NCBI GenBank assembly: GCA_963662865.1
Contig: OY759969.1
Coordinates: 1,860,001-1,924,000, forward strand
DNA length: 64,000 nt
Source of the DNA: JAJDYQ01 sp963662865
GTDB lineage: Bacteria > Pseudomonadota > Gammaproteobacteria > JAJDYQ01
Reading direction: 5' to 3'
The notes under the pieces are model-generated. The model ran no database searches and was not told the origin of the DNA. It saw only the letters and a list, made by a program, of their open reading frames with translations. Both the position numbers and the translations under genes were made by a program. Below, in pieces: positions 1-9,248 of this stretch (positions are counted from its first letter, which is position 1; every line of letters begins with the position of its first letter).

Positions 1-818
1 TTTCCCTCTTCAACCAGCACTTTCTCTCCGATCTTTATATCGAAAACCGCTGTCTCACCGCGCAGACGCGAGGGGATCAAATCCATTTCAGCCCCTTCCT
101 TCCCGAGGACAAAGGTTTCCGTCTCGAAGAACATCTCCAGCATCTGCTCATTGTCGAAGCCCAAAGCCCGCAACAATATGGTGGCGGGTAATTTACGACG
201 ACGGTCGATACGGGCAAATACCGCATCCTTCGCGTCAAATTCAAAATCCAGCCAAGAACCACGATAAGGAATGATGCGTGCGTTATACAACAGTTTGCCG
301 GAAGAGTGCGTCTTGCCCTTGTCGTGATCAAAAAACACGCCTGGGGAGCGATGTAACTGAGAGACAATGACGCGCTCGGTACCGTTAATAACAAAAGTAC
401 CCGTATCCGTCATTAGAGGGATTTCGCCCATGTAAACTTCCTGCTCTTTAATATCTTTAACCGGCTTTTTACTCCCAGACACATCCTTATCATAAATAAC
501 AAGGCGCATTTTAACGCGAAGAGGGGCCGCATAGGTCATACCACGTAGCTGGCATTCCTTTACATCAAAAGCTGATGTTCCCAGACGATAGCTCACATAC
601 TCCAGTGCGGCACTACCGGAAAAACTTACAATGGGGAATACCGTATTGAAAGCCGCATGAAGGCCCGCTTCCTGACGATCTTCTTCTTTTACATCGGTCT
701 GTAAAAACTGTCGATATGAATCAACCTGCGTAGCCAACAAATAGGGCACATCCATTACCTTAGGACGTTTACCAAAACTCTTACGTATACGTTTCTTCTC
801 AGTAAAGCTATAAGCCAT
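1..818 (-). CDS. rpoB: RNA polymerase beta subunit, N-terminal part
   Basis: Codes for the first 272 residues of the beta subunit of RNA polymerase; the rest lies beyond the window start. The protein begins MAYSFTEKKRIRKSFGKRP, the usual gammaproteobacterial RpoB start, and continues through the N-terminal protrusion/lobe region with conserved stretches such as GEIPLMTDTGTFVINGTERV and SPGVFFDHDKGKTHSSGKLL. It follows rplL with a 154-base gap in which I see no clear terminator, as expected for an rplKAJL-rpoBC operon. Identification is secure; partial only because of the window edge. Confidence 0.98.
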   Translation of the reverse strand, partial: MAYSFTEKKRIRKSFGKRPKVMDVPYLLATQVDSYRQFLQTDVKEEDRQEAGLHAAFNTVFPIVSFSGSAALEYVSYRLGTSAFDVKECQLRGMTYAAPLRVKMRLVIYDKDVSGSKKPVKDIKEQEVYMGEIPLMTDTGTFVINGTERVIVSQLHRSPGVFFDHDKGKTHSSGKLLYNARIIPYRGSWLDFEFDAKDAVFARIDRRRKLPATILLRALGFDNEQMLEMFFETETFVLGKEGAEMDLIPSRLRGETAVFDIKIGEKVLVEEG

Positions 819-972
819 CATGACACCCCGTGTCTATCAGGCATACCGGTCAAATATGCCCTTTTATCAGACGATAACAGCAGCAACAAGCCACCGCAAA
901 AAATGTGAACAGGGAAAGACCGACCCATCGCCACAGCGACCGACCTTGCCCCACGTTAAGTCAGTTCGACAG

Positions 973-1350
973 TTACTTAAGCTCGACGCTGGCGCCAGCC
1001 TCTTCAAGCTGTTTCTTAACGTCTTCTGCTTCTGCCTTCTCAACACCTTCCTTAACGGTAGCAGGTGCGCCTTCAACCATCTCTTTGGCTTCTTTCAGAC
1101 CAAGACCGATAATGCCGCGAACTGCCTTAATAACAGCAACTTTGTTAGAGCCAAAGCTGGTCATTACCACGTTGAATTCACTCTGCTCTTCAGCAACGCC
1201 ACCGGCGCCATCATCGACAGCCACAGGGGCCGCGGCAACAGCGGCAGCAGTCACATCAAATTTCTCTTCCATTGCAGCAATCAGATCGACAACCTCCATC
1301 ACTGACATATTGGAAATCGCTTCCAAAATATCTTCCTGGGATACAGCCAT
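973..1350 (-). CDS. rplL: 50S ribosomal protein L7/L12
   Basis: Stalk protein of the large ribosomal subunit that recruits translation factors. The 125 residues show the family layout: N-terminal dimerisation part (about 1-35, MAVSQEDILEAISNMSVMEV), an Ala-rich hinge (about 34-52) and the globular C-terminal domain with KVAVIKAVRGIIGLGLKEAK, the factor-binding region. The start is fixed by an AGGAGA ribosome site just upstream. It lies 40 bases after rplJ, its L10 partner on the ribosome, and precedes rpoB. Confidence 0.98.
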   Translation of the reverse strand: MAVSQEDILEAISNMSVMEVVDLIAAMEEKFDVTAAAVAAAPVAVDDGAGGVAEEQSEFNVVMTSFGSNKVAVIKAVRGIIGLGLKEAKEMVEGAPATVKEGVEKAEAEDVKKQLEEAGASVELK

Positions 1351-1390
1351 GATTATCTCCTAAAATATAAAACCCAAAATTAAAAATGAA

Positions 1391-1918
1391 TTAGGCAACT
1401 TCTTTCTGGTCACGAATAGCCGCAACAGTACGAACCAACTTTCCAGGCACCTCATTGAGTGTACGGGCGAGCTTGCCGACCGGCGCTTGCATGACAGACA
1501 TCAGCATGCTGATTGCCTGCTCTTTAGTCGGCAGACTGGCAAGACGCCTCACCTCACTGGCACCATACAACTCACCCCCTATCGAGACGAGTTTAATAAC
1601 CAGCTTGTCATTCTCCTTGGCAAAATTACCTAGTACGCGTGCCGCGCCGCCCGGGTCATCCATGGAGAATGCCAGGACAAGTGGCCCGATCAGACCGGTA
1701 TTCATGCAGGCAAAATCAGTCCCTTCAAAAGCGCGCTTTGCCAGCGAGTTTTTAACCACACGTAGAACAACACCGTCATTACGCGCTTTTACACGCAAAT
1801 CTGTCATTTGCTCTACGGTAATACCAGTGTATTCCGCCGCCAGAACAGAATGCGCAGACGCCGCAATTTCATGCGCCTCAAAGACAACGGCCTTCTTCTG
1901 ATCAATACTCAGGCTCAT
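1391..1918 (-). CDS. rplJ: 50S ribosomal protein L10
   Basis: Base of the ribosomal stalk; binds 23S rRNA and several L7/L12 dimers. The 175-residue product starts MSLSIDQKKAVVFEAHEIA and has the family's N-terminal RNA-binding domain and a C-terminal helix for L7/L12. A GAGAG ribosome site precedes the start. The 230-base gap upstream contains an L10-leader-like RNA, the known autoregulatory site for L10-(L12)4 in this operon, so feedback translational control is likely. Confidence 0.98.
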   Translation of the reverse strand: MSLSIDQKKAVVFEAHEIAASAHSVLAAEYTGITVEQMTDLRVKARNDGVVLRVVKNSLAKRAFEGTDFACMNTGLIGPLVLAFSMDDPGGAARVLGNFAKENDKLVIKLVSIGGELYGASEVRRLASLPTKEQAISMLMSVMQAPVGKLARTLNEVPGKLVRTVAAIRDQKEVA

Positions 1919-1934
1919 AACATCTCTCTTAACT

Positions 1935-2110
1935 AAGGCTTATGCCTTTGTGCCACTACTCTTCCAAACACGGCAACAGGCTTTCGCTCATTACCACCCA
2001 TGTAAAGCCCAAGTTGATCCCCTAAGGAAGCAATCTTCAGGCGACACCATCTACGCAGGCAAACATTAAGTAGAACAACATCATTCCACGCCCACGGTCT
2101 TTGACGGTCG
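1935..2110 (-). ncRNA. L10 (rplJ) leader RNA
   Basis: The non-coding gap between rplA and rplJ carries, on the coding strand, the segment GCGTAGATGGTGTCGCC followed by a stretch with GAAGATTGCTTCCTTAGGGG (plus-strand 2018-2060). GUAGAyGGUG is the conserved core of the enterobacterial L10 leader, to which L10-L12 binds to repress rplJL. Boundaries are approximate; I did not fold the RNA. Confidence 0.7.
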
Positions 2111-2148
2111 CTGACCGAAACAGCTACGGGTCAACACCCCAAAGTTCT

Positions 2149-2841
2149 TTATGCCAGTGACGTATGATCAACTGACAAACCGGGCCCCATTGTTGAGGAC
2201 ACGGATAGCTTTCTAAAATAAACGCCTTTAGCTGATGCGGGCTTAAGTTTTTTCAACTCAGCAATCAGCGACTCCAAATTTTCATGCAGTGCGTTCACCT
2301 CAAAACTCGACTTACCGATTGAACAGTGAATGATACCTGCCTTATCCGCACGGAAACGAATCTGGCCTGCCTTAGCATTATTAACCGCAGCCGCCACATC
2401 AGGCGTCACGGTACCGACTTTCGGGTTAGGCATTAAACCGCGCGGACCCAGGACGCGCCCCAGTTGCCCCACTACACGCATCGCATCGGGAGCGGCGATA
2501 ACAATACCGTAATCCATATCACCCTTCTGCATTGCTTCGACCAGATCTTCCATGCCAACCGCATCGGCGCCTGCCGTTTTAGCGGCCTCAGCAGCTTCGC
2601 CTTGAGCGAATACAGCCACACGCACATCTTTACCAGTACCGTTCGGCAGCACGGAAGAACCGCGAACCACCTGATCTGACTTACGGGGATCAATGCCCAA
2701 GCGGATACTGACATCAACCGACTCATCAAATCCGGCCGACGCACAATTCTTGATTAATGCCAAAGCCTCATCAATATCATACTGCTTATTAGAATCAATC
2801 TTTTCGGCCCACACTTTTGCGCGCTTGGATAGCTTAGCCAT
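2149..2841 (-). CDS. rplA: 50S ribosomal protein L1
   Basis: L1 stalk protein; binds 23S rRNA and moves deacylated tRNA out of the E site. The 230 residues match the usual length, with N-terminal MAKLSKRAKVWAEKIDSNKQ and the hallmark GRVLGPRGLMPNPKVGTVTP in the second domain. The start lies 3 bases after the rplK stop, with a GGGGTGA ribosome site overlapping the end of rplK, so translation is probably coupled. In this family L1 also represses its own operon through a site in the rplK leader; I could not place that site with confidence. Confidence 0.98.
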   Translation of the reverse strand: MAKLSKRAKVWAEKIDSNKQYDIDEALALIKNCASAGFDESVDVSIRLGIDPRKSDQVVRGSSVLPNGTGKDVRVAVFAQGEAAEAAKTAGADAVGMEDLVEAMQKGDMDYGIVIAAPDAMRVVGQLGRVLGPRGLMPNPKVGTVTPDVAAAVNNAKAGQIRFRADKAGIIHCSIGKSSFEVNALHENLESLIAELKKLKPASAKGVYFRKLSVSSTMGPGLSVDHTSLA

Positions 2842-2844
2842 GAT

Positions 2845-3276
2845 TCACCCCCCCTCTGTCTCAATACCCATACTACGCGCACTACCTGCAATCGTGCGAA
2901 CCGCCGCATTTAGTTCTGAGGCCGTCAGATCAGGCTTTTTTACCTTAGCAATTTCCTCAAGTTGCTCGCGCGTCACCTTACCCACCTTTTGGGTATTAGG
3001 TGTTGAACTGCCACTCTGCACTCCTGCCGCTTTCTTGAGTAAAATCGAAGCGGGAGGGGTCTTTGTTATAAAGGTAAAACTGCGGTCATTGTAGACCGTG
3101 ATCACCACAGGAACAGGCATGCCCTTTTCCATATTCTGCGTCCTGGCATTAAACACCTTACAGAACTCCATGATATTAACGCCATGCTGGCCCAAAGCCG
3201 GGCCAACAGGCGGCGAAGGGGTTGCCTCATTGGCCGGCACTTGCAACTTGATGTATGACTCAATTTTCTTAGCCAT
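2845..3276 (-). CDS. rplK: 50S ribosomal protein L11
   Basis: Binds the GTPase-associated region of 23S rRNA; needed for RelA-dependent stringent signalling. Product begins MAKKIESYIKLQVPANEATP; a longer reading frame starts nine codons earlier, but the GGAG site in CCGCGGAGCG sits 6-9 bases before this ATG and the family starts here. 143 residues with the proline-rich PSPPVGPALGQHGVNIMEFC motif (the thiostrepton-site region) and the SARSMGIE C-terminus. Confidence 0.97.
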   Translation of the reverse strand: MAKKIESYIKLQVPANEATPSPPVGPALGQHGVNIMEFCKVFNARTQNMEKGMPVPVVITVYNDRSFTFITKTPPASILLKKAAGVQSGSSTPNTQKVGKVTREQLEEIAKVKKPDLTASELNAAVRTIAGSARSMGIETEGG

Positions 3277-3445
3277 TTTTCGCTCCGCGGGTACAAACGC
3301 CAAAGCTGAGCTTTAGCTCCCCAATTTATGCAGATTAATGAAATCCGCGTTTAAAAAATTCTGCTGAAATTCATCAGCCATTTCCCCAATCATATTCTAC
3401 GGATAGAAGAATTCCATCCTCATGAAGTAAGGTAAGGTTTTTAAC

Positions 3446-3979
3446 TCAGCCTTTCTCCACCTGACCGAATTCGAGATCAACCGGGGTTTCACGACCAAAG
3501 ATCAAAACCGCAACACGTAACCTGCTCTTCTCGTAATCCACTTCCTGCACAACGCCATTAAAATCATTGAACGGCCCGTCAACAACACGAACCACTTCAC
3601 CAGACTCAAACAACACCTTCGGCTTCGGCTTATCGACACCTTCCTGAACACGGTCCAAAATAGATTCAGCCTCTTTATCCGTGATAGACGCCGGGCGGTC
3701 CGAAGTACCGCCAATAAAACCCATTACCTTGGGGCACTCCTTCACCAGATGCCAGGCCTCATCCGTCATATCCATCTGCACAAGAACATAACCAGGGAAA
3801 AATTTTCGCTCGCTCTTGCGTTGCTGACCATCACGCATCTCAACGACCTCTTCCGTGGGAACCAGTATCTCACCAAACTGATTGCCCAGGCCAGCCCGAT
3901 CAATGCGATCCCTCAATGCCTTTTGCACATGCGCCTCAAAGCCTGAATAAGCATGAACAACATACCAACGCATTGACAT
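3446..3979 (-). CDS. nusG: Transcription termination/antitermination factor NusG
   Basis: Binds RNA polymerase, suppresses pausing and couples to Rho or ribosomal protein S10. The NGN domain (MSMRWYVVHAYSGFEAHVQK at the N-terminus, about 1-115) is followed by a KOW domain around GEVVRVVDGPFNDFNGVVQE (about 123-177). The start at 3979 is chosen because an AGGAG site lies 6 bases upstream; a TTG two codons earlier would overlap that site. 177 residues, normal for the family. Directly follows secE in an operon. Confidence 0.97.
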   Translation of the reverse strand: MSMRWYVVHAYSGFEAHVQKALRDRIDRAGLGNQFGEILVPTEEVVEMRDGQQRKSERKFFPGYVLVQMDMTDEAWHLVKECPKVMGFIGGTSDRPASITDKEAESILDRVQEGVDKPKPKVLFESGEVVRVVDGPFNDFNGVVQEVDYEKSRLRVAVLIFGRETPVDLEFGQVEKG

Positions 3980-4003
3980 ATCCAACTCCTAACCGGTGCC
4001 CGT

Positions 4004-4378
4004 TCAGGCTCCTATCAACCCTTTGACGACCCAACTCAAAAGCCCGTCAAGCCCCCAAAGAATCAATCCCACCAGGATAACAATCACAATCACAATCATC
4101 GTCACTTGAATCGTTTCCTGCTTTGTCGGCCAGACCACCTTGCGAGTTTCCATGCGTGCATCAGCCATAAAACTAATACCGGTACGCCCTATAGTCGTTT
4201 GCGCGACCACAAGCAACGAAACAATCGCTGCACCCACAACGCCCAGAACACGGTACAACTGGAAACTATCGGAAAAGTGATGATAGCCAAATATTGCGCC
4301 TAACAGAATAGCGATAGCAACAATCATCTTGGCCATGTCTGCGGCAGAGTTTTGTTGTGGCGCTGTAGAATTCATCAT
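4004..4378 (-). CDS. secE: Preprotein translocase subunit SecE
   Basis: Essential membrane partner of SecY in the Sec translocon. 124 residues with three hydrophobic segments (about 15-35, 43-61 and 93-118), the three-helix form seen in E. coli rather than the single-helix form. The conserved cytoplasmic amphipathic motif before the last helix is present (RMETRKVVWPTKQETIQVT). No strong ribosome site precedes the ATG ATG start. It lies 24 bases before nusG and follows tRNA-Trp. Confidence 0.95.
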   Translation of the reverse strand: MMNSTAPQQNSAADMAKMIVAIAILLGAIFGYHHFSDSFQLYRVLGVVGAAIVSLLVVAQTTIGRTGISFMADARMETRKVVWPTKQETIQVTMIVIVIVILVGLILWGLDGLLSWVVKGLIGA

Positions 4379-4391
4379 AAAAAAGGGTAAA

Positions 4392-4467
4392 TGGCAGGCC
4401 AGGAGGGACTCGAACCCCCAACCTGCGGTTTTGGAGACCGCTGCTCTACCAATTGAGCCACTGGCCT
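4392..4467 (-). tRNA. tRNA-Trp (anticodon CCA)
   Basis: 76 bases including an encoded CCA. Acceptor arms AGGCCAG/CTGGCCT pair over 7 bp, the anticodon loop reads CTCCAAA, and the T arm contains GGTTCGAGTCC. Placed between tuf and secE, a position common in gammaproteobacteria. Confidence 0.97.
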
Positions 4468-4504
4468 AAATTGCATCCGCTATGTAATTAATCTTCAACC
4501 ACAA

Positions 4505-5695
4505 TCACTCAATAATTTTGGCAACCACTCCGGCGCCAACGGTACGGCCGCCTTCACGAATCGCAAAACGCAAGCCTTCCTCCATCGCAACCGGAGCAAT
4601 CAGACTAACGGTCATCTGCACATTATCACCCGGCATCACCATCTCCGTACCTGACGGCAAATCGCACGCACCCGTCACGTCCGTCGTACGAAAATAAAAC
4701 TGGGGCCGATAACCATTAAAAAACGGCGTATGACGACCCCCCTCATCCTTGTCCAAAATATAAACCTCCGCCTCAAATCGAGTGTGCGGCGTGATCGTCC
4801 CAGGCTTCGACAAAACCTGACCACGCTCAACCTCCTCACGCTTGGTACCACGCAGCAAAACACCCACGTTATCTCCCGCCTCTCCACGATCCAGCAACTT
4901 ACGAAACATCTCAACACCCGTACACGTCGTCGGCATCGTCTCCTTAATGCCTACAATCTCAATCTCGTCACCCACATTGACCACCCCTCGCTCCACACGA
5001 CCAGTGACCACCGTACCACGACCCGAAATCGAGAAAACATCTTCAATCGGCATCAGAAAATCCTGATCCACATCACGCTCCGGCGTAGGAATATAACTGT
5101 CCAAAACCTCTACCAATCTGTCAATCGACAGCGTACCAATGTCTGAAGAATCACCCTCCAATGCCTTCAGCGCAGAACCTACTATGATCGGCGTATCTTC
5201 TCCAGGAAAATCATAGCTGTCCAGCAACTCCCTGATCTCCATCTCCACTAACTCCAGCAACTCCTCATCGTCAACCTGATCCGCCTTGTTCATATAAACT
5301 ACAATGTACGGCACTCCCACCTGACGCGACAACAAAATATGCTCGCGCGTCTGCGGCATCGGCCCGTCCGCCGCAGATACTACCAAAATCGCACCATCCA
5401 TCTGCGCCGCACCTGTAATCATGTTCTTTACGTAGTCCGCGTGTCCAGGACAATCTACGTGTGCATAGTGACGCGCCTCCGATTCATACTCAACGTGTGC
5501 CGTCGCAATCGTAATACCCCGCTCCCTCTCCTCAGGCGCATTATCAATCTGATCGTAGGCCTTTTGCTCACCACCATACTTCGACGCCTGATGCGTGGTC
5601 ATCGCCGCCGTTAACGTGGTCTTACCATGGTCAACGTGACCAATTGTACCTACATTCACATGCGGCTTTGTACGTTCAAATTTCTCCTTAGACAT
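4505..5695 (-). CDS. tuf: Elongation factor Tu
   Basis: GTPase that delivers aminoacyl-tRNA to the ribosome. 396 residues, starting MSKEKFERTKPHVNVGTIGH; a TTG two codons upstream is rejected because a GGAG ribosome site sits just before it at the normal distance for the ATG. The P loop GHVDHGK, the DCPGHADY and NKAD GTP-binding motifs and the SGRGTVVTGRVERG motif of domain 2 are all visible. The gene lies between tRNA-Thr and tRNA-Trp, so it is probably co-transcribed with the tRNAs from the promoter at 6151-6179. Confidence 0.98.
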   Translation of the reverse strand: MSKEKFERTKPHVNVGTIGHVDHGKTTLTAAMTTHQASKYGGEQKAYDQIDNAPEERERGITIATAHVEYESEARHYAHVDCPGHADYVKNMITGAAQMDGAILVVSAADGPMPQTREHILLSRQVGVPYIVVYMNKADQVDDEELLELVEMEIRELLDSYDFPGEDTPIIVGSALKALEGDSSDIGTLSIDRLVEVLDSYIPTPERDVDQDFLMPIEDVFSISGRGTVVTGRVERGVVNVGDEIEIVGIKETMPTTCTGVEMFRKLLDRGEAGDNVGVLLRGTKREEVERGQVLSKPGTITPHTRFEAEVYILDKDEGGRHTPFFNGYRPQFYFRTTDVTGACDLPSGTEMVMPGDNVQMTVSLIAPVAMEEGLRFAIREGGRTVGAGVVAKIIE

Positions 5696-5782
5696 CGTCA
5701 ATGACTCCCTCTAGTCAATTCTGTGTTGTCAACAACAACTTCAAATGGGTGCCCCGGGCCACAAACTATATCCCGACAAATC

Positions 5783-5858
<76 letters not shown>

Positions 5859-5911
5859 CTGAAGATATAACAAGGCAAGCCACAGTCACCTGAAAGCTTG
5901 CCTTTTACATC

Positions 5912-5985
5912 TGGAGCGGGCGAAGGGAATCGAACCCTCATAGTCAGCTTGGAAGGCTGAAGTTCTACCATTGAACTACGCCCGC
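5912..5985 (-). tRNA. tRNA-Gly (anticodon TCC)
   Basis: 74 bases with encoded CCA. Acceptor GCGGGCG/CGCCCGC, anticodon loop CTTCCAA giving TCC, T loop GGTTCGATTCC. Part of the tRNA-Tyr/Gly/Thr/tuf transcription unit. Confidence 0.97.
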
Positions 5986-6043
5986 TTTGCTGATACCCCG
6001 GAAAGCAATCCCGGCACCCAACACCCCCGTACTACCGGGAAAA

Positions 6044-6128
6044 TGGTGGAGGGGGGTGGATTCGAACCACCGAAGGCGGAGCCAGCAGATTTACAGTCTG
6101 CCCCCTTTGGCCACTCGGGAACCCCTCC
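6044..6128 (-). tRNA. tRNA-Tyr (anticodon GTA)
   Basis: 85 bases with encoded CCA and the long variable arm typical of bacterial tRNA-Tyr. Acceptor GGAGGGG pairs with CCCCTCC; anticodon stem-loop CAGACTGTAAATCTG gives GTA. First gene of the tRNA-tuf unit, about 16 bases after the predicted transcription start. Confidence 0.97.
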
Positions 6129-6150
6129 CTCCATGCAGCGCATCCGACCG

Positions 6151-6179
6151 ATTATCCGACATCCGCCACCCGTTGTCAA
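6151..6179 (-). promoter_or_regulatory. Sigma70-type promoter of the tRNA-tuf unit
   Basis: On the minus strand, a perfect -35 TTGACA (6174-6179) and -10 GATAAT (6151-6156) are separated by exactly 17 bases. The discriminator that follows is GC-rich (CGGTCGGATGCGC), the form associated with stringent control of stable RNA promoters. Start of tRNA-Tyr lies at 6128. Confidence 0.85.
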
Positions 6180-6271
6180 TTCCCGATACGACTTTTTCTA
6201 AATAAATACTTTAACGCGCGACCTCAGCCGGTTTCAGGCGTGGCAAAGGGGCCGATAACAACGCCCATCAC

Positions 6272-6321
6272 AGTCACTAAATTGTCATACTTATGTCATG
6301 GAATATACATAGTCAGATAAT
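6272..6321 (+). promoter_or_regulatory. Pho box and -10 element of phoBR
   Basis: Three direct repeats AGTCAC, TGTCAT, TGTCAT begin at 6272, 6283 and 6294, exactly 11 bases apart, the spacing PhoB dimers use. A GATAAT -10 element follows at 6316-6321, 16 bases after the last repeat, so the repeats replace a -35 box. This predicts autoactivation of phoBR under phosphate limitation. Confidence 0.85.
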
Positions 6322-6332
6322 ATGAACCGCCT

Positions 6333-7037
6333 ATGATGCAAACCAACGTGCTTATTGTCGATGACGAGCAACCCATAAGGGACATGATCTGCTTCGCCCT
6401 CAGGCAACCGGATTTTATCTGCCGACACGCGGAAAGCGCTGAACAGGCTTATGCCCAGATATGCTCGACATGTCCTGACATCATCCTGCTGGACTGGATG
6501 CTGCCAGCATCCAGCGGCATTGACCTCGTCAGGATGCTGCGCACAAAGGAATTATATCAGGACATCCCCATCATTATGCTGACCGCCAAAACCGAAGAAA
6601 GCGACAAACTAAACGGATTTGGCGCGGGCTGCGACGACTATATCACAAAGCCGTTTTCCACCAGGGAACTGGTCGCAAGAATCGGAGCCGTGCTCAAGCG
6701 TACACGGAATCAAAAGCCCGGAGAAACGCTCACCATAGAACAGCTCACATTAAAATCAGACAACCACAGGGTTCTCGTTGGAGATACTGAACTTCATTTA
6801 GGGCCTACGGAGTACCAACTCCTGAAATTTTTGATGGCCCATATGGAACGTGTTTACAGCAGGTCGCAATTACTGGATTATATCTGGGGTGAGACCGCAT
6901 ACATTGAAGAACGAACAGTGGATGTGCATATTTTTCGACTGCGAAAGGCACTGGAACCGTACAAGTTGGGCCAGCTTATTCAGACAGTAAGAGGTGCCGG
7001 CTACCGCTTATCAACCAGGGGAAAACAAACAACCTGA
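6333..7037 (+). CDS. phoB: Phosphate regulon response regulator PhoB
   Basis: Transcription activator of phosphate-starvation genes. The 234-residue protein has a receiver domain (about 5-120) with acidic pocket D10/D11, phospho-acceptor D54 in ILLDWMLP and conserved K107 in YITKPF, then an OmpR/PhoB winged helix (about 135-230) ending in RGAGYRLS. It is followed after 9 bases by phoR and preceded by its own Pho box. Two adjacent ATG codons are possible starts; the first is used here. Confidence 0.95.
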   Translation: MMQTNVLIVDDEQPIRDMICFALRQPDFICRHAESAEQAYAQICSTCPDIILLDWMLPASSGIDLVRMLRTKELYQDIPIIMLTAKTEESDKLNGFGAGCDDYITKPFSTRELVARIGAVLKRTRNQKPGETLTIEQLTLKSDNHRVLVGDTELHLGPTEYQLLKFLMAHMERVYSRSQLLDYIWGETAYIEERTVDVHIFRLRKALEPYKLGQLIQTVRGAGYRLSTRGKQTT

Positions 7038-7046
7038 TCACAAATT

Positions 7047-8363
7047 ATGCATAACCCATGGCTAAATGAGCTCATTAGAGTACTGCTTCTCATCCTTGCT
7101 TTCTGGCTGACAGGGGCACTTTTAGGAAACAGCCACCTCGGTATAACAACCGGTATTCTCGCTGCGCTGATAAAACTTTACTACCGCATATTCACTTTTT
7201 ATCAGTGGTTCGCACGCAACCGCCTGGACAACCCTCTACAGGATAACGGCATCATAGAGAATCTTTTTTATCGCGGACTTTATCTGCAAAACCGCTTCGA
7301 TAAACAGAAGAAAAACATGGAACGGATTATCAAGCGATTTCAGGAATCCGCCCGTGCCATGCCTGACGCAGTTATTGTACTTAATCGGCGAAACGAGACA
7401 CTATGGATCAACAAGGCCGCCTGCAAACTCATGGGCCTGAAGCGCAAAAAAGACTTGAATCAGATCATATCCAATCTGATCAGGCATCCTGAATTTACCC
7501 ATTACCTTAAGCGAAATGACTTCAAATACCCAGTTGAGATCCCCTCCCCGATCAATAAAAAAGCAAGGTTGCAAGCGCAAATAATTCCTTATGGCCGTGA
7601 CTCTCGACTACTGATTTTTCGTGATATTACTCAGATCCATAATCTTGAAAAAATGCGGCGCGACCTGATCGCTAACGCATCTCATGAGCTACGCACACCT
7701 TTAACAGTCATTACCGGCTACCTGGAAACGCTACACGGCGTAACCGAAGATGAGATCAAAAGAATCATAGACATCATGCTGAAACAGGCTCAGCGTATGG
7801 AATCCATAATCAACGATACCCTGCTGCTTGCAAGGCTCGAATCTTTGCGAAACCATAAAGAACACGGGCGAAAGCCTGTCATTATCAGCGAACTGATAGG
7901 CATGATTTGCGAAGACGCCAAAGCCATCAGCGGCGGACTATACACTTTTGATGTCGACATCAGCCCTCATGTCAACTTATCGGGAAACGAGAATGAATTG
8001 CACAGCGCCTTCACCAACCTGATCCAGAACGCCGTTCGCCATACACTGCCAGGAAGCAATATCAAGATCACGTGGGCCACAAGAAAGGACAAGGCTGAAT
8101 TTATTGTTGAAGATAACGGGCAGGGCATTGCGGCGGAACATCTGTCCCGTCTCACCGAAAGATTCTACCGGGCGGATACCGGCCGCTCCAGAGAACAGGG
8201 TGGTACAGGGCTTGGGCTTACCATTGTGGACCAGATTATTAAACACCACGACGGCCAGCTACATATTGAGTCACAGGTCGGTAAAGGCACACGGTTTATA
8301 TGCGAATTCCCTGCACATTTGATATTGAACCAGATAACCCCACAGCTAAGAGTAATCGGCTAA
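7047..8363 (+). CDS. phoR: Phosphate regulon sensor kinase PhoR
   Basis: Membrane histidine kinase partner of PhoB. 438 residues: hydrophobic N-terminus (about 8-50, two short segments with almost no periplasmic loop, as in PhoR), a charged linker, a PAS-like region (about 100-195), the dimerisation/phospho-acceptor helix with H213 in NASHELRTP, and an ATPase domain with N box NLIQNAVRHT, G1 DNGQGI and G2 GGTGLGL. In this family sensing goes through PstSCAB-PhoU rather than a periplasmic ligand domain, and those genes are nearby at 9248-15322. Confidence 0.95.
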   Translation: MHNPWLNELIRVLLLILAFWLTGALLGNSHLGITTGILAALIKLYYRIFTFYQWFARNRLDNPLQDNGIIENLFYRGLYLQNRFDKQKKNMERIIKRFQESARAMPDAVIVLNRRNETLWINKAACKLMGLKRKKDLNQIISNLIRHPEFTHYLKRNDFKYPVEIPSPINKKARLQAQIIPYGRDSRLLIFRDITQIHNLEKMRRDLIANASHELRTPLTVITGYLETLHGVTEDEIKRIIDIMLKQAQRMESIINDTLLLARLESLRNHKEHGRKPVIISELIGMICEDAKAISGGLYTFDVDISPHVNLSGNENELHSAFTNLIQNAVRHTLPGSNIKITWATRKDKAEFIVEDNGQGIAAEHLSRLTERFYRADTGRSREQGGTGLGLTIVDQIIKHHDGQLHIESQVGKGTRFICEFPAHLILNQITPQLRVIG

Positions 8364-8423
8364 ATCCTATAGATCAAATTCGACGACACGACCGTCCATT
8401 CTGAATCAAGATAAAATTGTATG

Positions 8424-9248
8424 CTACTTCTCCGCTACGATATAAGTAATCCAGCCGGGGTCCGCCGTGCCGCGGGTTACTTTCTTGAACTCCCCGTTAC
8501 CTTCACCGGTTTCTTCATCCACCTGCTCCCAATGAATATGGGCATCACAAAACCCGGCTTCTTTGAGCATCTCCCTGATTTCCGGCAGCGTCCACAGACG
8601 CCACTTATAGGAAAACGCTTTTTTTATCCGCGACTTATCAGGAAACTTGAAATGGATATTACATTCCATCTCACTAGTCAGCGGATCAAAGTCCGCCTGC
8701 TGCCAGATATAGATAAAGTCATTAAGTTTACGCTTTTCCTTGATCTCTTTTAGCGCGTCGTAACCGCCATAACAGTCCAGGAAAAACAGGCCATCTTCAA
8801 CCAGAACTTTGCAGACACGATTAAAATATGCCTGGACATTCTTGCGGGTTAACAACGCCCAGTAACTGAAGTTCATTGCCAGCACCACATCCACAGCGGG
8901 AGTTTCGGCCTCCAACACATCGACGTTCATGAGAGAAATTCTGCCCTGCTGTCCCCTGGTGAGCTTTTTAATATTATTCCTGCGCCCCCAGCCCAGCACT
9001 TCGTGGTCAAGATCAACACCGAAGGCACGGTTCTTATTATTGCGACCGACCCATTCACAGGCGGTATAGGCCGTACCGCAAAAATCCTCTCTGAGGATGC
9101 GAGGCTTACGCCGGCGCAATGCTTGAAACTGTTTCAGCACAAAGTCAACTTCCGCTGCAGGGCACTGAACTGACTGCTGGTATAGATCATACCGATCAGC
9201 CAACTCCGCCATCGTTGCGGTAACTTTCCGCTGCCTGGGCTTCGTCAT
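8424..9248 (-). CDS. Class I SAM-dependent methyltransferase, unknown substrate
   Basis: 274 residues. I recognise a Rossmann-fold methyltransferase: LREDFCGTAYTACEWV takes the place of motif I, GVDLDHEVLGWG resembles motif II with its acidic residue, and VDVVLAMNFSYW resembles motif IV. The substrate is unknown. The gene shares one base with the upstream phoU start region and sits at the end of the pst-phoU unit, so it is probably co-transcribed with the phosphate genes, but no specific link to phosphate follows from the sequence. It converges on phoR with a 60-base gap. Confidence 0.75.
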   Translation of the reverse strand: MTKPRQRKVTATMAELADRYDLYQQSVQCPAAEVDFVLKQFQALRRRKPRILREDFCGTAYTACEWVGRNNKNRAFGVDLDHEVLGWGRRNNIKKLTRGQQGRISLMNVDVLEAETPAVDVVLAMNFSYWALLTRKNVQAYFNRVCKVLVEDGLFFLDCYGGYDALKEIKEKRKLNDFIYIWQQADFDPLTSEMECNIHFKFPDKSRIKKAFSYKWRLWTLPEIREMLKEAGFCDAHIHWEQVDEETGEGNGEFKKVTRGTADPGWITYIVAEK